Below are positions 28,359-37,799 of a stretch of 45,934 nt of DNA, one piece after another; position 1 is the first letter of the stretch, and every line of letters begins with the position of its first letter. A program made the position numbers and the translations under genes. Below the pieces are notes generated by a model. That model made no database searches. It was not told the DNA's origin and saw only the letters and a program-made list of their open reading frames with translations. Origin of the DNA: an uncultured Clostridia bacterium (lineage in GTDB: Bacteria > Bacillota > Clostridia > Oscillospirales > Acutalibacteraceae); the NCBI GenBank assembly GCA_947585615.1, contig CANPXD010000005.1:1-45934 (forward strand), read 5' to 3'.

Positions 28359-29066
28359 TTACTTTTGCCCGTAGTAAGCATTTTTACCATGCTTTCTCTG
28401 ATAATGCTTATCAAGAAGATACTGCTCGATTCCGATATTTGAAGACTCATCACCGGCAGCGATTTTTTCCGTGCGGCACGCCATTTTCGCAACCTCTTCA
28501 AGAATGAGCGCGTTTTCTACGGCTTTGAAAGGATCGACGCCCCATGTGAACGGACCGTGGCGGTGAACAAGAACAGCAGGGCATTCATTCGGAGCAAGAT
28601 TTCTTCTTTCAAATTCCTCTACGATAACCTTTCCCGTGTTAAGTTCATATTCTTCGGCAACCTCTTGCTCGGTAAGTCCCCTTGCGCATGGAATGGAAAC
28701 ATTGGCAAAATCAGCGTGGGTCGTACCATAGGCAGGTATATCCCTGCCTGCCTGCGCCCATGAGCAAGCCCAGCTTGAATGGGTGTGAACGATTCCCCCC
28801 ACATCGCTGAATTTTCTGTATAATTGAGCATGAGTAGGCGTATCGGAAGACGGATTCAGCCTGCCCTCAATTTTATTTCCATTCAGGTCAACAACCACCA
28901 TATCATCTGCCGTCATACTGTCATAAGGAACACCTGACGGTTTGATTACGAACAGTCCCTTTTCCCTGTCTATACCTGAAACATTACCCCAAGTCAGTAC
29001 AACAAGACCGTATTCAACAAGCATCAGGTTTGCCTTGTAAACTTTTTCTTTAAGCTCTTCCAACAT
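28359..29066 (-). CDS. araD: L-ribulose-5-phosphate 4-epimerase
   Basis: AraD converts L-ribulose-5-phosphate to D-xylulose-5-phosphate, the last step of arabinose entry into the pentose phosphate pathway. The 235-residue protein is a class II aldolase-like enzyme with the zinc-binding HTHSSWA (HxH) and a further His in VHRHGPFTWG. Length matches the family (about 230). It follows araA after an 11-base gap in the same direction and ends before the bidirectional terminator. Confidence 0.95.
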   Translation of the reverse strand: MLEELKEKVYKANLMLVEYGLVVLTWGNVSGIDREKGLFVIKPSGVPYDSMTADDMVVVDLNGNKIEGRLNPSSDTPTHAQLYRKFSDVGGIVHTHSSWACSWAQAGRDIPAYGTTHADFANVSIPCARGLTEQEVAEEYELNTGKVIVEEFERRNLAPNECPAVLVHRHGPFTWGVDPFKAVENALILEEVAKMACRTEKIAAGDESSNIGIEQYLLDKHYQRKHGKNAYYGQK

Positions 29067-29077
29067 ATCGAAACCTC

Positions 29078-30550
29078 TTACATACCAAGCTTGTAGGCAA
29101 CATCATTATAAAAAAGTTCTTTTCGGAATTCGTTTATATCTGTATTTTCATTGATATGAACGAATTCAATACCCATAATTTCGGCAAAGTCACGCATATT
29201 GTCTGCCGTGAGGCTGTAGGAAAGGACGCTGTGATGCGCCCCACCGGCATATATCCACGCTTCCGCCGAAGTCTGGAGACACGGCATAGGCTTCCATAGA
29301 ACGCCTGCGACGGGAAGCTTCGGCATACCGTTTACCTGTTCCTTGCATTCAACGTCATTGCATATCATACGCAGTCTGTCGCCCATATCCACAAGGGTAA
29401 CAACAATGCCTTTACCCGTTTGAGCCTTGAAAACAAGCCTTGCGGGGTCTTCCCTGTCGCCTATTCCGAGAGGATGAACCTGAATTTTCGGTTTTTCCGC
29501 GGCACAGGTCGGACATACCTCAAGCATATGCGAGCCTAAAAGCATTTCGTTTCCCGGTTCAAAGTGATACGTATAATCCTCCATAAATACCGTTCCGCCG
29601 TCAAGTCCCTCAGCCATTGCTTTCATAACTCTCAGCATCGCGGCTACTTTCCAGTCTCCCTCGGCACCGAAGCCGTATCCCTGTCTCATAAGATCCTGAG
29701 CGGCAAGTCCCGGAAGCTGACGAAGCTGCTGCAAATCCTCAAAATTTGTATGGAACGCATTGAAATTGTACCTCTCAAGGAATTTTTTGAGGGCGACTTC
29801 TTCCCTTGCCTGATAACGAACAGCGTCAATATTGTCAGTGTCCATAATATAATTTTTCTCGTATTCAGCCATCTGGGTATCGATTTCATCCTCAGTAACC
29901 GCATCAACCTCGCGTATAATATCACCGACTCCGTAATGATCAACCTGCCAACCGAGTTTTATCTGAGCCTCAATCTTATCGCCGTCTGTAACGGCGACAT
30001 TTCTCATATTATCGGAAATACGGAGAACGTGTATTTTTCTTGACTCGGCAGCGCCGACAGCGGCACGCATCCAGCCTGCCATTTTATTCTGAAATGTCTC
30101 GTCTTTCCAATATCCTGCAATAACCTTTCTTTTGAGTCTCATACGCGCCGAAATATAACCGTGCTCTCTGTCGCCGTGCGCGGATTGATTAAGATTCATA
30201 AAATCCATATCTATATCAGACCACGGTATATCTCTGTTAAATTGCGTATTAACATGAAGATAAGGCTTCTGCAGTGCGCTGAAACCGGCAATCCATGCCT
30301 TTGAAGGAGAAAAGGTGTGCATCCAAGTGATTACTCCGGCACAATCAGGGGCAGAGTTTGCCTCCTGCATCACATTCATAATTTCCGCCGAGGTTTTAAC
30401 ACAGGGCTTTGCGACAACCCTGCACGGGAGCTTTTCACTCCACACAGAGCACATCTGAGCTGCGTGCTCGTTTATTGTTTCAAAAATGTCTTCTCCGTAA
30501 AGGAACTGAGTTCCGACAACGAACCAAAATTCATAATCTTTAATGGCCAT
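29078..30550 (-). CDS. araA: L-arabinose isomerase
   Basis: AraA isomerises L-arabinose to L-ribulose in the cytoplasm with Mn2+. The 490-residue protein is the usual length and begins with the family-typical FWFVVGTQFLYG. It contains GVITWMHTFSPSKAWIAG and the metal-binding region around EDYTYHF and GSHMLEVCP. It stands between the kinase gene (12-base gap) and araD, forming a kinase-isomerase-epimerase operon. Confidence 0.97.
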   Translation of the reverse strand: MAIKDYEFWFVVGTQFLYGEDIFETINEHAAQMCSVWSEKLPCRVVAKPCVKTSAEIMNVMQEANSAPDCAGVITWMHTFSPSKAWIAGFSALQKPYLHVNTQFNRDIPWSDIDMDFMNLNQSAHGDREHGYISARMRLKRKVIAGYWKDETFQNKMAGWMRAAVGAAESRKIHVLRISDNMRNVAVTDGDKIEAQIKLGWQVDHYGVGDIIREVDAVTEDEIDTQMAEYEKNYIMDTDNIDAVRYQAREEVALKKFLERYNFNAFHTNFEDLQQLRQLPGLAAQDLMRQGYGFGAEGDWKVAAMLRVMKAMAEGLDGGTVFMEDYTYHFEPGNEMLLGSHMLEVCPTCAAEKPKIQVHPLGIGDREDPARLVFKAQTGKGIVVTLVDMGDRLRMICNDVECKEQVNGMPKLPVAGVLWKPMPCLQTSAEAWIYAGGAHHSVLSYSLTADNMRDFAEIMGIEFVHINENTDINEFRKELFYNDVAYKLGM

Positions 30551-30562
30551 AAAATCCGCTCC

Positions 30563-32143
30563 TTAAATATTTTCGGCTGCCGCCTTTTCAACGGCAAGTC
30601 CGGATTTATATAATTTCATATAAGCATCAAAGCCCTTTGAATCTTCGTTAACAGGCTCGATTACCGTGCTTTTATATCTATTGAAGACCTTGTTTTCAAG
30701 ATACTTTTCAAGCGTTTCTCCGTTTTCTCCGGCTATGCAGTATCTGGCAAGCACAGCAATACCCCACGCGCCACCCTCGCCGGCTGTTTTCATTACAGCA
30801 ACGGGTGTGCCGAGCGCGCCTGCCATAAGGCGCTGACCTACTTCAGGAGTTTTGAACAAACCGCCGTGACCTGTCAGCCGATCAATTTTGACATTCTCTC
30901 TGTCAAGAATCTCCATTCCGATTTTAAGAGAAGCCATTGCAGCATATATCTGCGCACGCATAAAATTGGCAAGATTGAATTTGCTGCCCTGGGTTCTGAC
31001 AAAAAGAGGTCTGCCGTCCCGAAGACCGGCAACGGGTTCGCCGGAAAAGAAATTATAGTTTATAAGTCCGCCGCAGTCAGCATCTGCCTCAAGAGCCTTA
31101 TTATAAAGGAGATCATATATCTGAGGCTTTGAAAGGGGAACATTTGTTGCGCCGGCAAACTCTCTGAACAGTCCGACCCAGTAATCGAGGTCGGTACAAC
31201 AGTTATTGCAATGCACCATAGCAACAGGCTTTCCGGCAGGCGTTGTTACCATATCAATTTCCTCATAAACGCCCGAAAGCTGCTTTTCAAGAACAATCAT
31301 AAGGAAAATGGAAGTGCCGGCTGAAACATTTCCCGTTTTAACGGGAATGCTGTTCGTAGCCGTCATACCGGTTCCGGCATCGCCCTCGGGTGGACACATT
31401 ACAGCACCTGCTTCAAGAGAGCCTGACGGGTCGAGAAGCAAAGCGCCTTCTTCGGTGAGTGTGCCTCCATTTTCTCCCGCGATTAAAATATCCGGCAGTA
31501 TTTCTCTGATATTCCAGCCGTATTTTTTAACATTTTCGAGGGAGGAAAATTTATCAAGCATTTTTTCATCAAAACTGTTTGTATTGCTGTCAATCGGGAA
31601 CATACCCGACGCCTCGCCTATTCCGAGAACCTTTCTGCCCGACAGCTTCCAGTGAACATATCCTGCAAGGGTGGTCAGAAAAGCTATATCACCGACATGT
31701 TCTTCTTCGTTCAAGATTGCCTGATAGAGATGCGCTATGCTCCAACGCTGCGGAATGTTAAAATTAAACAGTTTTGTAAGCTGTGACGCGGCATCGGCGG
31801 TGGTTGTATTTCTCCACGTTCTGAATTCGGCAAGCTGTCTTCCGTCTTTATCAAAAGGAAGATAGCCGTGCATCATTGCCGAAAAACCTATTGAGGCAAG
31901 CTTCGTTATTTTAACTCCGTATTTTTCCTGAACTTCCATGTTCAGATGTATGTAAGCGTCCTGCAGTCCGGTCCATATATCTTCCGTGTGATATGTCCAG
32001 TAACCATTCTCAAGTCTGTTTTCCCAATCGTGACTGCCCGAAGCAATCGGATTGCAATTTTCATCAATCAGAACAGCCTTAATTCTCGTTGAGCCGAACT
32101 CAATACCAAGCGTTTCATTTCCGCTGATTTTATAATCGATCAT
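30563..32143 (-). CDS. araB: FGGY-family carbohydrate kinase, probable L-ribulokinase
   Basis: The 526-residue protein belongs to the FGGY sugar kinases: phosphate-1 loop [13 protein letters not shown] near residue 16, and an adenosine motif around [14 protein letters not shown] in the C-terminal half. In this operon (before araA and araD) it should phosphorylate L-ribulose. The sequence is not of the E. coli AraB type, so I base the substrate on context; xylulokinase activity cannot be ruled out. GCGGAGG precedes the ATG. The promoter at 32172-32200 overlaps a palindrome that may be an operator. Confidence 0.88.
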   Translation of the reverse strand: MIDYKISGNETLGIEFGSTRIKAVLIDENCNPIASGSHDWENRLENGYWTYHTEDIWTGLQDAYIHLNMEVQEKYGVKITKLASIGFSAMMHGYLPFDKDGRQLAEFRTWRNTTTADAASQLTKLFNFNIPQRWSIAHLYQAILNEEEHVGDIAFLTTLAGYVHWKLSGRKVLGIGEASGMFPIDSNTNSFDEKMLDKFSSLENVKKYGWNIREILPDILIAGENGGTLTEEGALLLDPSGSLEAGAVMCPPEGDAGTGMTATNSIPVKTGNVSAGTSIFLMIVLEKQLSGVYEEIDMVTTPAGKPVAMVHCNNCCTDLDYWVGLFREFAGATNVPLSKPQIYDLLYNKALEADADCGGLINYNFFSGEPVAGLRDGRPLFVRTQGSKFNLANFMRAQIYAAMASLKIGMEILDRENVKIDRLTGHGGLFKTPEVGQRLMAGALGTPVAVMKTAGEGGAWGIAVLARYCIAGENGETLEKYLENKVFNRYKSTVIEPVNEDSKGFDAYMKLYKSGLAVEKAAAENI

Positions 32144-32171
32144 TTTAACCTCCGCTCATTTATTTAAATTA

Positions 32172-32204
32172 ATTTTACAACATCGCTGTTGATTTTTCAA
32201 CAGC
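32172..32204 (-). promoter_or_regulatory. Arabinose operon promoter overlapped by a perfect palindrome
   Basis: On the minus strand TTGAAA (32200-32195) and TAAAAT (32177-32172) are 17 bases apart. The perfect dyad GCTGTTGA-N4-TCAACAGC (32185-32204) covers the -35 box and part of the spacer, as a repressor operator would. It could instead be the terminator of the upstream CNNM gene, but no T-run follows it. Confidence 0.65.
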
Positions 32205-32243
32205 TTAATCGTTTCTATATCTAAATAAAAAATAAACGAAACG

Positions 32244-33560
32244 CTACTTTGCGGAATTCTGTTTGCGCGTAACAACAGCCCTTTCGACAGTGTGATTAAC
32301 AACATTCAACACGTCAATCACAAGCATATCTGTTTCAACGGAAAACGAGGCGTTATCCTCCGGAATCGAGCAATAAATACCGAAAATATATCCGCTGAAT
32401 GTTTCGTACTCCTCAACAGGCAACTTTATTTCAAGCACCCTTTCAACCTCGTCAAGAGAGGCAGAGCCTTTGATTTTCCATTTATCCTTTGATATTTCTG
32501 CAATGTCAGGTTCATAAGCGGCGGCGTTTTTCTCATTTTCAAGATCGCCGACTATTTCCTCAAGAAGATCATTCATCGTAATTATGCCAACTGTGCCACC
32601 GTATTCATCAAGAACAACCGCGAAATGATTGCGGCTTTTCTGCATATTTTCAAACAGCACATCGATTTTCATATTTTCGGGAATGAATACAGGCTGCGAC
32701 ACTGCGTATTTCCAGACAGAGTCTGTTGTTTTATCCTTCAGTCTGAAATATTTTTTGGAGTCGAGCACTCCCACAATATGATCAATATTACCCTTGAATA
32801 CAGGATATACGCTGTGGCTTGAATCCGTAATGATTTTTTCCCACTCCTTAACGGACAGATCACTGTTCAGACCTAAAATATCCGTGCGGTGCGTTGAAAT
32901 TTCGCCGCATTCCTTGTCATTGAAATCAAAGATATTTGAAATCATTATTTTTTCATCTTTGGCAATTATGCCTTTTTCAGAGCCGACGTCAACGAGCATT
33001 CTGATTTCTTCTTCGCTGACTTCTTCGTCCTTAGCGTTGGGATCGATGCGCATACAACGAAGAATCAGATTTGTTGAAGCCGTAAGAAGCCAGACAAGAG
33101 GAGCAAATATTTTTGCAATAACCGAAATCAGACCTGATACGCCAAGCGCAGTGGACTCCGTTTTGCGCATAGCCACCCGTTTGGGAACAAGTTCACCGAA
33201 AACAAGAGTCAGATACGACAGAATGATCGTAATAATGATAACGGAAATTGTATCAAGTGTTGAACGCGAAATTCCTATTCCCTTTTTCATAATCGCATCA
33301 ACAAGGATTTCGGAAAAATTATCTGCCGCAAAAGCTGAACCGAGAAAGCCCGACAGGGTAATTGCAACCTGAATCGTTGCAAGAAAAGTTGCAGGCTTTG
33401 AGGTCAGTTTAACAAGTCTTCTCGCCCTTTTATTTCCCTGTTTTGCCATTTTTTCAAGCTTAACATCATTCATTGATACAATCGCTATTTCAGCGCTTGC
33501 AAAAACTGCGTTGACACAGATAAGCACCGCCTGCAAAAGCAGCTGCGCCCATATAGGCAT
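32244..33560 (-). CDS. CNNM/CorC-type membrane protein (DUF21, CBS pair, CorC_HlyC)
   Basis: The 438-residue protein, often annotated as hemolysin, has an N-terminal DUF21 membrane domain with several hydrophobic helices (about 1-190), a tandem CBS domain (about 205-330, including [28 protein letters not shown]) and a C-terminal CorC_HlyC domain. Members are linked to Mg2+/Co2+ export or Mg homeostasis. Hemolytic function is a historical name with little support. It has its own promoter (33592-33620) and GGAGG before the ATG, so it is separate from the arabinose genes. Confidence 0.92.
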   Translation of the reverse strand: MPIWAQLLLQAVLICVNAVFASAEIAIVSMNDVKLEKMAKQGNKRARRLVKLTSKPATFLATIQVAITLSGFLGSAFAADNFSEILVDAIMKKGIGISRSTLDTISVIIITIILSYLTLVFGELVPKRVAMRKTESTALGVSGLISVIAKIFAPLVWLLTASTNLILRCMRIDPNAKDEEVSEEEIRMLVDVGSEKGIIAKDEKIMISNIFDFNDKECGEISTHRTDILGLNSDLSVKEWEKIITDSSHSVYPVFKGNIDHIVGVLDSKKYFRLKDKTTDSVWKYAVSQPVFIPENMKIDVLFENMQKSRNHFAVVLDEYGGTVGIITMNDLLEEIVGDLENEKNAAAYEPDIAEISKDKWKIKGSASLDEVERVLEIKLPVEEYETFSGYIFGIYCSIPEDNASFSVETDMLVIDVLNVVNHTVERAVVTRKQNSAK

Positions 33561-33591
33561 TAACAGATCCCTCCTGATACATTTTTATAAT

Positions 33592-33620
33592 ATTATAGTA
33601 TACCCAAACAATTATGGCAA
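33592..33620 (-). promoter_or_regulatory. Promoter of the CNNM gene
   Basis: On the minus strand TTGCCA (33620-33615) and TATAAT (33597-33592) are 17 bases apart. Confidence 0.7.
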
Positions 33621-33664
33621 GATTTTTCCCATCTTATTTTACTGCTAAAAATTAATTTTAGGTA

Positions 33665-33693
33665 TTGACTTAAATCCAATAAGGTGTTATTAT
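33665..33693 (+). promoter_or_regulatory. Promoter of the CAU tRNA gene
   Basis: TTGACT (33665-33670) and TATTAT (33688-33693) are 17 bases apart and end 24 bases before the tRNA. Confidence 0.7.
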
Positions 33694-33717
33694 ACTTAAG
33701 TCGCAGCGAGATTATAA

Positions 33718-33794
33718 GGGCCATTAGCTCAGTTGGTTAGAGCTCCCGGCTCATAACCGGTCGGTCCGGGGTTCGAGTCCCTGATGGCCCACCA
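33718..33794 (+). tRNA. tRNA with CAU anticodon (Met or lysidine-modified Ile2)
   Basis: A 77-base cloverleaf with encoded CCA. The acceptor stem pairs GGGCCAT with ATGGCCC, the T loop is GTTCGAGTC, and the anticodon CAT lies at 33752-33754. Sequence alone does not settle elongator Met against Ile2 read after TilS modification; the GGCTCATAACC arm resembles firmicute Ile2 tRNAs. It is not initiator-like, since the anticodon stem lacks three G-C pairs in a row next to the loop. Confidence 0.93.
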
Positions 33795-33797
33795 TAT

Positions 33798-33829
33798 CTC
33801 CGCAGTTTCAATAACTGCGGAGTTTTTTT
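33798..33829 (+). terminator. tRNA gene terminator
   Basis: CTCCGCAGTT and AACTGCGGAG form a 10-base stem followed by seven T. Confidence 0.95.
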
Positions 33830-33981
33830 ATTTAAGCAACGGAAAATCAAACAAAGCATCTAAAACAACCGTTTTTCCGCATCTAACACCATTTTTGCCT
33901 TGCCATACGGCAGTATTGCCTGCGGAAAAGAAATAACTTTATGCACAAAAAGCGATTATTTCAGGTGCGGTAAGGAAAATC

Positions 33982-34014
33982 CCTTTTGCTGTTTTTCAGG
34001 CAAAAGGAATTTTT
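33982..34014. terminator. Hairpin downstream of larC
   Basis: CCTTTTGC (982-989) pairs with GCAAAAGG (34000-34007). It lies just beyond the larC stop; T-rich stretches are present on both strands but moderate. Confidence 0.5.
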
Positions 34015-34016
34015 GT

Positions 34017-35216
34017 TTAAAGTTCATGCTTTTCAAGCAGCTTTTGCGCCTCTCTGAAGCTAATGTTATTTTCATCGGCAACAGCGGCAATCTCATCGTA
34101 TTCCATTTTTTCCTTTACCGCTCCATAGCCGCTTGAGATTTTCTTGCTTATTTCACCTGACGATGTTTTTATCTTTACACTTTTTCTATCCATAACATAT
34201 CTGTCAAAGTGACACTTTCTTACGCCGATTGTTGTTGTATGCTTAAATAAAAGCTCCGCTATATTGTCAGCTTCATTTTCATGGCACAAAACAGATATTT
34301 TAGTTCCCTGACGAGACTTTTTCATATAAACAGCAGTAGTATAAACCTCAAGCGCTCCTCCTGAATACAGACGTCTGCAAGCGTATGATATTTCCTCTGC
34401 CGTCATATCGTCAACGTTGCAGGAAAGCTCTGCTATACATTCCTTTGCACCTTCGGCAGCTTCACCCAACAAAGCGCGCAGGCAGTTTGCAGTGTCAAAC
34501 TCCTTTGTACCAAAACCGTAACCGATTTTTTTGATTTTCATTGCAGGCAATTCGTTAAATTCAGTCACAAAATACTTCAGGAGTGCCGCCCCTGTCGGCG
34601 TACAGAGCTCACTTTTTATGTGACCGCCATAAATAGGTATATTCCTCAAAATCAATGCCGTAGCCGGTGCAGGGACAGGTAAAATCCCATGCGCACATTT
34701 AACTGTACCGCTGCCCGTATTAACAGGCGAGCAAACAATTTTATCAGGACTAAGCTCGTTCAACAGCAGACAGACAGCTGTAATATCGGCAACGGCGTCC
34801 ATTGCCCCAACCTCGTGAAAATGGATTTCTCCGACGGGTACTCCGTGTACCTCGCTTTCAGCCTCGGCTATAATTCTATATATATTTTTGATGTCGTTTT
34901 TGATTTTTTGAGAAACATCAATTCCATCAATAATTTTTTCAATATCCCCGAGATTTCTGCCATGGTGGTGATGGTGATGCAGGTTTTCGCCCGAGTAAAT
35001 TTCATCGTTCTCCTCTTTGCCTTTGACTTTCAAAGTCATATGAATTCCCCTGATGCCGCATCTTAACGATTCCTCATATTCGAAAAAAACGCCGGGAATA
35101 TTAAGACTGTTCAGCTTTTTAATATACTTATCTCTATTATCCATCAGGTCAAGCAACGCCGCCGAAAGCATATCTCCGGCAGCGCCCATTGCGCATTCCA
35201 AATAAAGGACCTTCAT
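34017..35216 (-). CDS. larC: Nickel-pincer cofactor cyclometallase LarC, single-frame version
   Basis: LarC inserts nickel, in a CTP-dependent reaction, into the pincer pyridinium cofactor of lactate racemase and its relatives. The 399-residue protein begins with the family-typical YLECAMGAAGDMLSAALLD and has HFHEVGAMDAVADI. A run of six His (80-85) may hold nickel. In Lactobacillus plantarum the protein arises from larC1 and larC2 by ribosomal frameshifting; here both halves are in one uninterrupted frame. It overlaps larB by four bases. LarE and the target LarA are not in the window. Confidence 0.95.
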   Translation of the reverse strand: MKVLYLECAMGAAGDMLSAALLDLMDNRDKYIKKLNSLNIPGVFFEYEESLRCGIRGIHMTLKVKGKEENDEIYSGENLHHHHHHGRNLGDIEKIIDGIDVSQKIKNDIKNIYRIIAEAESEVHGVPVGEIHFHEVGAMDAVADITAVCLLLNELSPDKIVCSPVNTGSGTVKCAHGILPVPAPATALILRNIPIYGGHIKSELCTPTGAALLKYFVTEFNELPAMKIKKIGYGFGTKEFDTANCLRALLGEAAEGAKECIAELSCNVDDMTAEEISYACRRLYSGGALEVYTTAVYMKKSRQGTKISVLCHENEADNIAELLFKHTTTIGVRKCHFDRYVMDRKSVKIKTSSGEISKKISSGYGAVKEKMEYDEIAAVADENNISFREAQKLLEKHEL

Positions 35217-35971
35217 TTTTTTACCTCCATATGATTAATCATACTTGCAAGATAACCTGCTCCGAAACCGTTGTCAATATTCACCGTACAAACCCCTGAT
35301 GCACAAGAGTTGAGCATGGACAAGAGTGCCGCAAGACCGTCAAAAGACGCCCCGTAGCCAACACTTGTCGGCACGGCGATTACAGGACAGTCGGCAAGAC
35401 CTCCTATAACACTCGCAAGAGCGCCTTCCATCCCTGCAACGACAATCACAACGCTAGCATTCATTATTTCTTTAATATAAGGTAAAAGTCTGTGCAGTCC
35501 CGATACGCCAACGTCGTAAATTCTCTCAATATCATTTCCGAGAGCCTCCGCTGTAACAGCCGCCTCTTCGGCAACAGGAATATCACTTGTTCCGGCTGTT
35601 GCAATAACGATTTTACCGATTCCGTAAGGCTTCGGAATCTCGCCAATAATGCCGATTTTTGCCGCATCATAGTATGTCAAACTAAGCTTTTCGTTAATTT
35701 CATCGGCGGTATCCTTATCGATTCGCGTTATGATAATCGTTTTTTGCCCGTTATTTAACATTTTGCGGGAAATACCGATTATCTGTGAAACGGTTTTGCC
35801 ACCGCCGTAAATCACTTCGGCAATGCCTTGCCTGAGTTCACGGTGAAGATCCACTTTTGCGTAGCTAAGATCCTCAAAAGGAGCAGTTTTCAACTTTAAA
35901 ACCGCGTCATCAACCGAAATTTTGCCTGATTTTACATCCTCAAGTATCTTTTTTACTTCTTCGCCGCGCAT
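35213..35971 (-). CDS. larB: Nickel-pincer cofactor biosynthesis carboxylase LarB
   Basis: LarB carboxylates and hydrolyses nicotinic acid adenine dinucleotide to start nickel-pincer cofactor synthesis. The 252-residue protein has a C-terminal AIR-carboxylase (PurE-like) domain with IATAGTSDIPVAEEAA and VVVAGMEGALASVIGGL. I chose the ATG at 35971 because GGAGG lies 6 bases upstream; a longer frame would start 21 codons earlier without a ribosome-binding site. larC follows with a 4-base overlap, so the two form an operon. Confidence 0.95.
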   Translation of the reverse strand: MRGEEVKKILEDVKSGKISVDDAVLKLKTAPFEDLSYAKVDLHRELRQGIAEVIYGGGKTVSQIIGISRKMLNNGQKTIIITRIDKDTADEINEKLSLTYYDAAKIGIIGEIPKPYGIGKIVIATAGTSDIPVAEEAAVTAEALGNDIERIYDVGVSGLHRLLPYIKEIMNASVVIVVAGMEGALASVIGGLADCPVIAVPTSVGYGASFDGLAALLSMLNSCASGVCTVNIDNGFGAGYLASMINHMEVKK

Positions 35972-36005
35972 AAGATTCCTCCAAGTATAATCAAACTGCA
36001 CTTTA

Positions 36006-36034
36006 AATATACCATTATCGTAAAATAAATACAA
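36006..36034 (-). promoter_or_regulatory. larBC promoter
   Basis: On the minus strand TTGTAT (36034-36029) and TATATT (36011-36006) are 17 bases apart. Confidence 0.6.
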
Positions 36035-36067
36035 GAAAACATTTTTTAATATATTTTAATTTTTGTA

Positions 36068-36096
36068 TTGAAAAATGATTTAAGTTGTACTATAAT
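36068..36096 (+). promoter_or_regulatory. tRNA-Trp promoter
   Basis: TTGAAA (36068-36073) and TATAAT (36091-36096) are 17 bases apart, 25 bases before the tRNA. Confidence 0.8.
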
Positions 36097-36121
36097 ACAC
36101 AAGTACCAATTCAAAAAATAC

Positions 36122-36197
36122 AGGGGTATAGCTCAGTTGGTAGAGCAGCGGTCTCCAAAACCGCGTGCCGAGGGTTCAAGTCCTTCTGCCCCTGCCA
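36122..36197 (+). tRNA. tRNA-Trp (CCA anticodon), integration site of the mobile element
   Basis: A 76-base cloverleaf with encoded CCA. The acceptor AGGGGTA pairs with TGCCCCT, the discriminator is G, and the anticodon CCA is at 36155-36157. Its last 45 bases (36153-36197) recur exactly at 45776-45820. The left copy restores a complete, functional tRNA after integration. Confidence 0.97.
36153..36197. repeat. attL: 45-base direct repeat within tRNA-Trp
   Basis: Identical over 45 bases to 45776-45820; the match covers the anticodon loop to the CCA end. The base before (T against G) and those after differ, which fixes the repeat ends. Confidence 0.96.
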
Positions 36198-36201
36198 CCG
36201 A

Positions 36202-36245
36202 AAAGTCTTGAATTTCGCTTAATAATGCGGATTTTAAGACTTTTT
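36202..36245 (+). terminator. Terminator after tRNA-Trp, supplied by the element
   Basis: AAAGTCTT (202-209) pairs with AAGACTTT (236-243), followed by T-rich sequence. It lies inside the element, so the tRNA uses an element-borne terminator after integration. Confidence 0.7.
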
Positions 36246-36265
36246 ATTTTTTTCGTTTTTGTTCC

Positions 36266-36312
36266 TGCAAACAATTACATATCAATTTGCAAACAATTTG
36301 CAAACAGCAAAC
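36266..36312. repeat. Left-end arm-type repeats for integrase
   Basis: Copies of TGCAAAC or GCAAAC start at 36266, 36288, 36299 and 36307, two of them within TTTGCAAACA. The same motif recurs near the right end (45599-45650). Placement inside both att sites suits arm-binding sites of a tyrosine recombinase. Confidence 0.75.
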
Positions 36313-36322
36313 GAAAATCCGG

Positions 36323-37480
36323 CTATATTACAATCATTTTATTAAGACTATCTGCGATTTGAATTTTTGATGTTTTATCACTATGAGCATAAAACTTTAG
36401 TGTCGTTGATGAGCTACTGTGTCCTAACCATTCTGCTACTTGAACAACAGAAAAACCGTTGTTTAAAAGATTACTTGCAACGCTGTGTCTCAAATCGTGC
36501 AATCTTATGTGTGGTAGGGTACTTTTAATGATAATTTTATGAAACGTTCTTGATAAATAATTTGGCGCTATAACATTTCCGTCTTCCCAAGTACACACGA
36601 AATTATTATCTACATAATTATTACCAATTAGCTCTTTTCGCTTTCGTTGAAGCTCTTTGTGCTTTTTAAGCATTTGATAAACATCTTCTGTCAGTGGTAA
36701 TGTTCTGTAACTGCTTTCTGTTTTAGGAGTATCAATATAATTCGTATTTTCTCCTTTATGCTGTTGGAGTGTCTGACTTATAGTGATTGTTCTATTAACA
36801 AAATCTATACTATTCCAGCTAAGGCCTAATACTTCGCTTCTTCTGAAACCGTATATTGCGCAGAGTGTTACAGGTATTTCCACACTTGAACCTTTGAATA
36901 GCAGCAACAAATCTTGAAGCTGTTTCGGATTGAGAAACTCACTTTTATATGTTTCTGTTTTTGGAGTTTTCGCATAAGACGCAGGATTATAATGTATAAT
37001 ATCCTTTCGCACAGCGTCAGATAACGCTTTACTGATATTTTGATGATGATGTTTTATTGTTGTGTGTGATAATGCTTCATCACTTCTTAACTTGCTGTGT
37101 GGCTTTAATTTGAATTTGTAATAATCTTCAAGGTGATAAGGCTTTAGCTCTTGTATTAAAATATCTTTACTTTCAAAATAAGGTATGATGTGATTTTCCA
37201 TATTGCCTTTGTAAGAACGATATGTATTAGGTTTAACTTCTAATTCAATTTCCTTAATCCAATTTTTAAAATACTCTGCAACTGTTAAATCACAGTATTT
37301 TACATTTTTCTTATCCCATTCCAAAAGTAAATCATTTAAAATCTTTTCGGCTTTTTTCTTATTACCTCTAACGGCTAATTTGGTATTATACCATTTCTGC
37401 CGTCTTTCGCCATATTCATTATAATAACTAATTATAGCGTGATATGTTCCGTTTCTTTCAAACAAACTTCCAGTTGCCAT
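36323..37480 (-). CDS. int: Tyrosine recombinase integrase
   Basis: The integrase catalyses site-specific recombination between the element and the tRNA-Trp 3' end. The 385 residues show an N-terminal arm-binding domain (about 1-60), a SAM-like core-binding domain (about 63-165) and the catalytic domain with R213, H328-x-x-R331, H354 and the nucleophile Y364 (contexts GFRRSEVLGL, LHDLRHS, LGHSSSSTTLKFYAH). It is complete. It lies next to attL and is transcribed toward it. GGAGC precedes the ATG. It resembles the Tn916/ICE Int group. Confidence 0.97.
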   Translation of the reverse strand: MATGSLFERNGTYHAIISYYNEYGERRQKWYNTKLAVRGNKKKAEKILNDLLLEWDKKNVKYCDLTVAEYFKNWIKEIELEVKPNTYRSYKGNMENHIIPYFESKDILIQELKPYHLEDYYKFKLKPHSKLRSDEALSHTTIKHHHQNISKALSDAVRKDIIHYNPASYAKTPKTETYKSEFLNPKQLQDLLLLFKGSSVEIPVTLCAIYGFRRSEVLGLSWNSIDFVNRTITISQTLQQHKGENTNYIDTPKTESSYRTLPLTEDVYQMLKKHKELQRKRKELIGNNYVDNNFVCTWEDGNVIAPNYLSRTFHKIIIKSTLPHIRLHDLRHSVASNLLNNGFSVVQVAEWLGHSSSSTTLKFYAHSDKTSKIQIADSLNKMIVI

Positions 37481-37573
37481 TATTCGCTCCTTTCTTTGAA
37501 ACGGACAAATATATTCATTTGTATAATAGCATTAATATTTGCCCGCTTCAAGTATTTTAAATTTAATTTTAGA

Positions 37574-37756
37574 TTAGCTTATATCAAGAAAGTTAATAAC
37601 GCTTTTCTTTGGTATAATGTATCTGTTTCCGATTCTTAATGTCTTTATCCTATTTTCTTTTAAAAGTTTATATGCTGCTGACCTGCCAATCCTTAAAATT
37701 TTTTGCAAATCATCAACAGATAAAATATCAGGATAATTATTTAACAAATTTTGCAT
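37574..37756 (-). CDS. xis: Excisionase-type helix-turn-helix protein
   Basis: A 60-residue MerR-like/excisionase-family DNA-binding protein (LSVDDLQKILRIGRSAAYKLL, then RIGNRYIIPKKSVINFL). Such proteins steer tyrosine integrases toward excision by bending DNA at the arm region. AAAGGA is 7 bases before the ATG. It lies between rep and int, transcribed toward int, the usual order in Tn916-like and mobilizable elements. Confidence 0.9.
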   Translation of the reverse strand: MQNLLNNYPDILSVDDLQKILRIGRSAAYKLLKENRIKTLRIGNRYIIPKKSVINFLDIS

Positions 37757-37799
37757 ATTTAATTCCTTTCAGAAATTATTTTTAAATTTAGGTATAATT

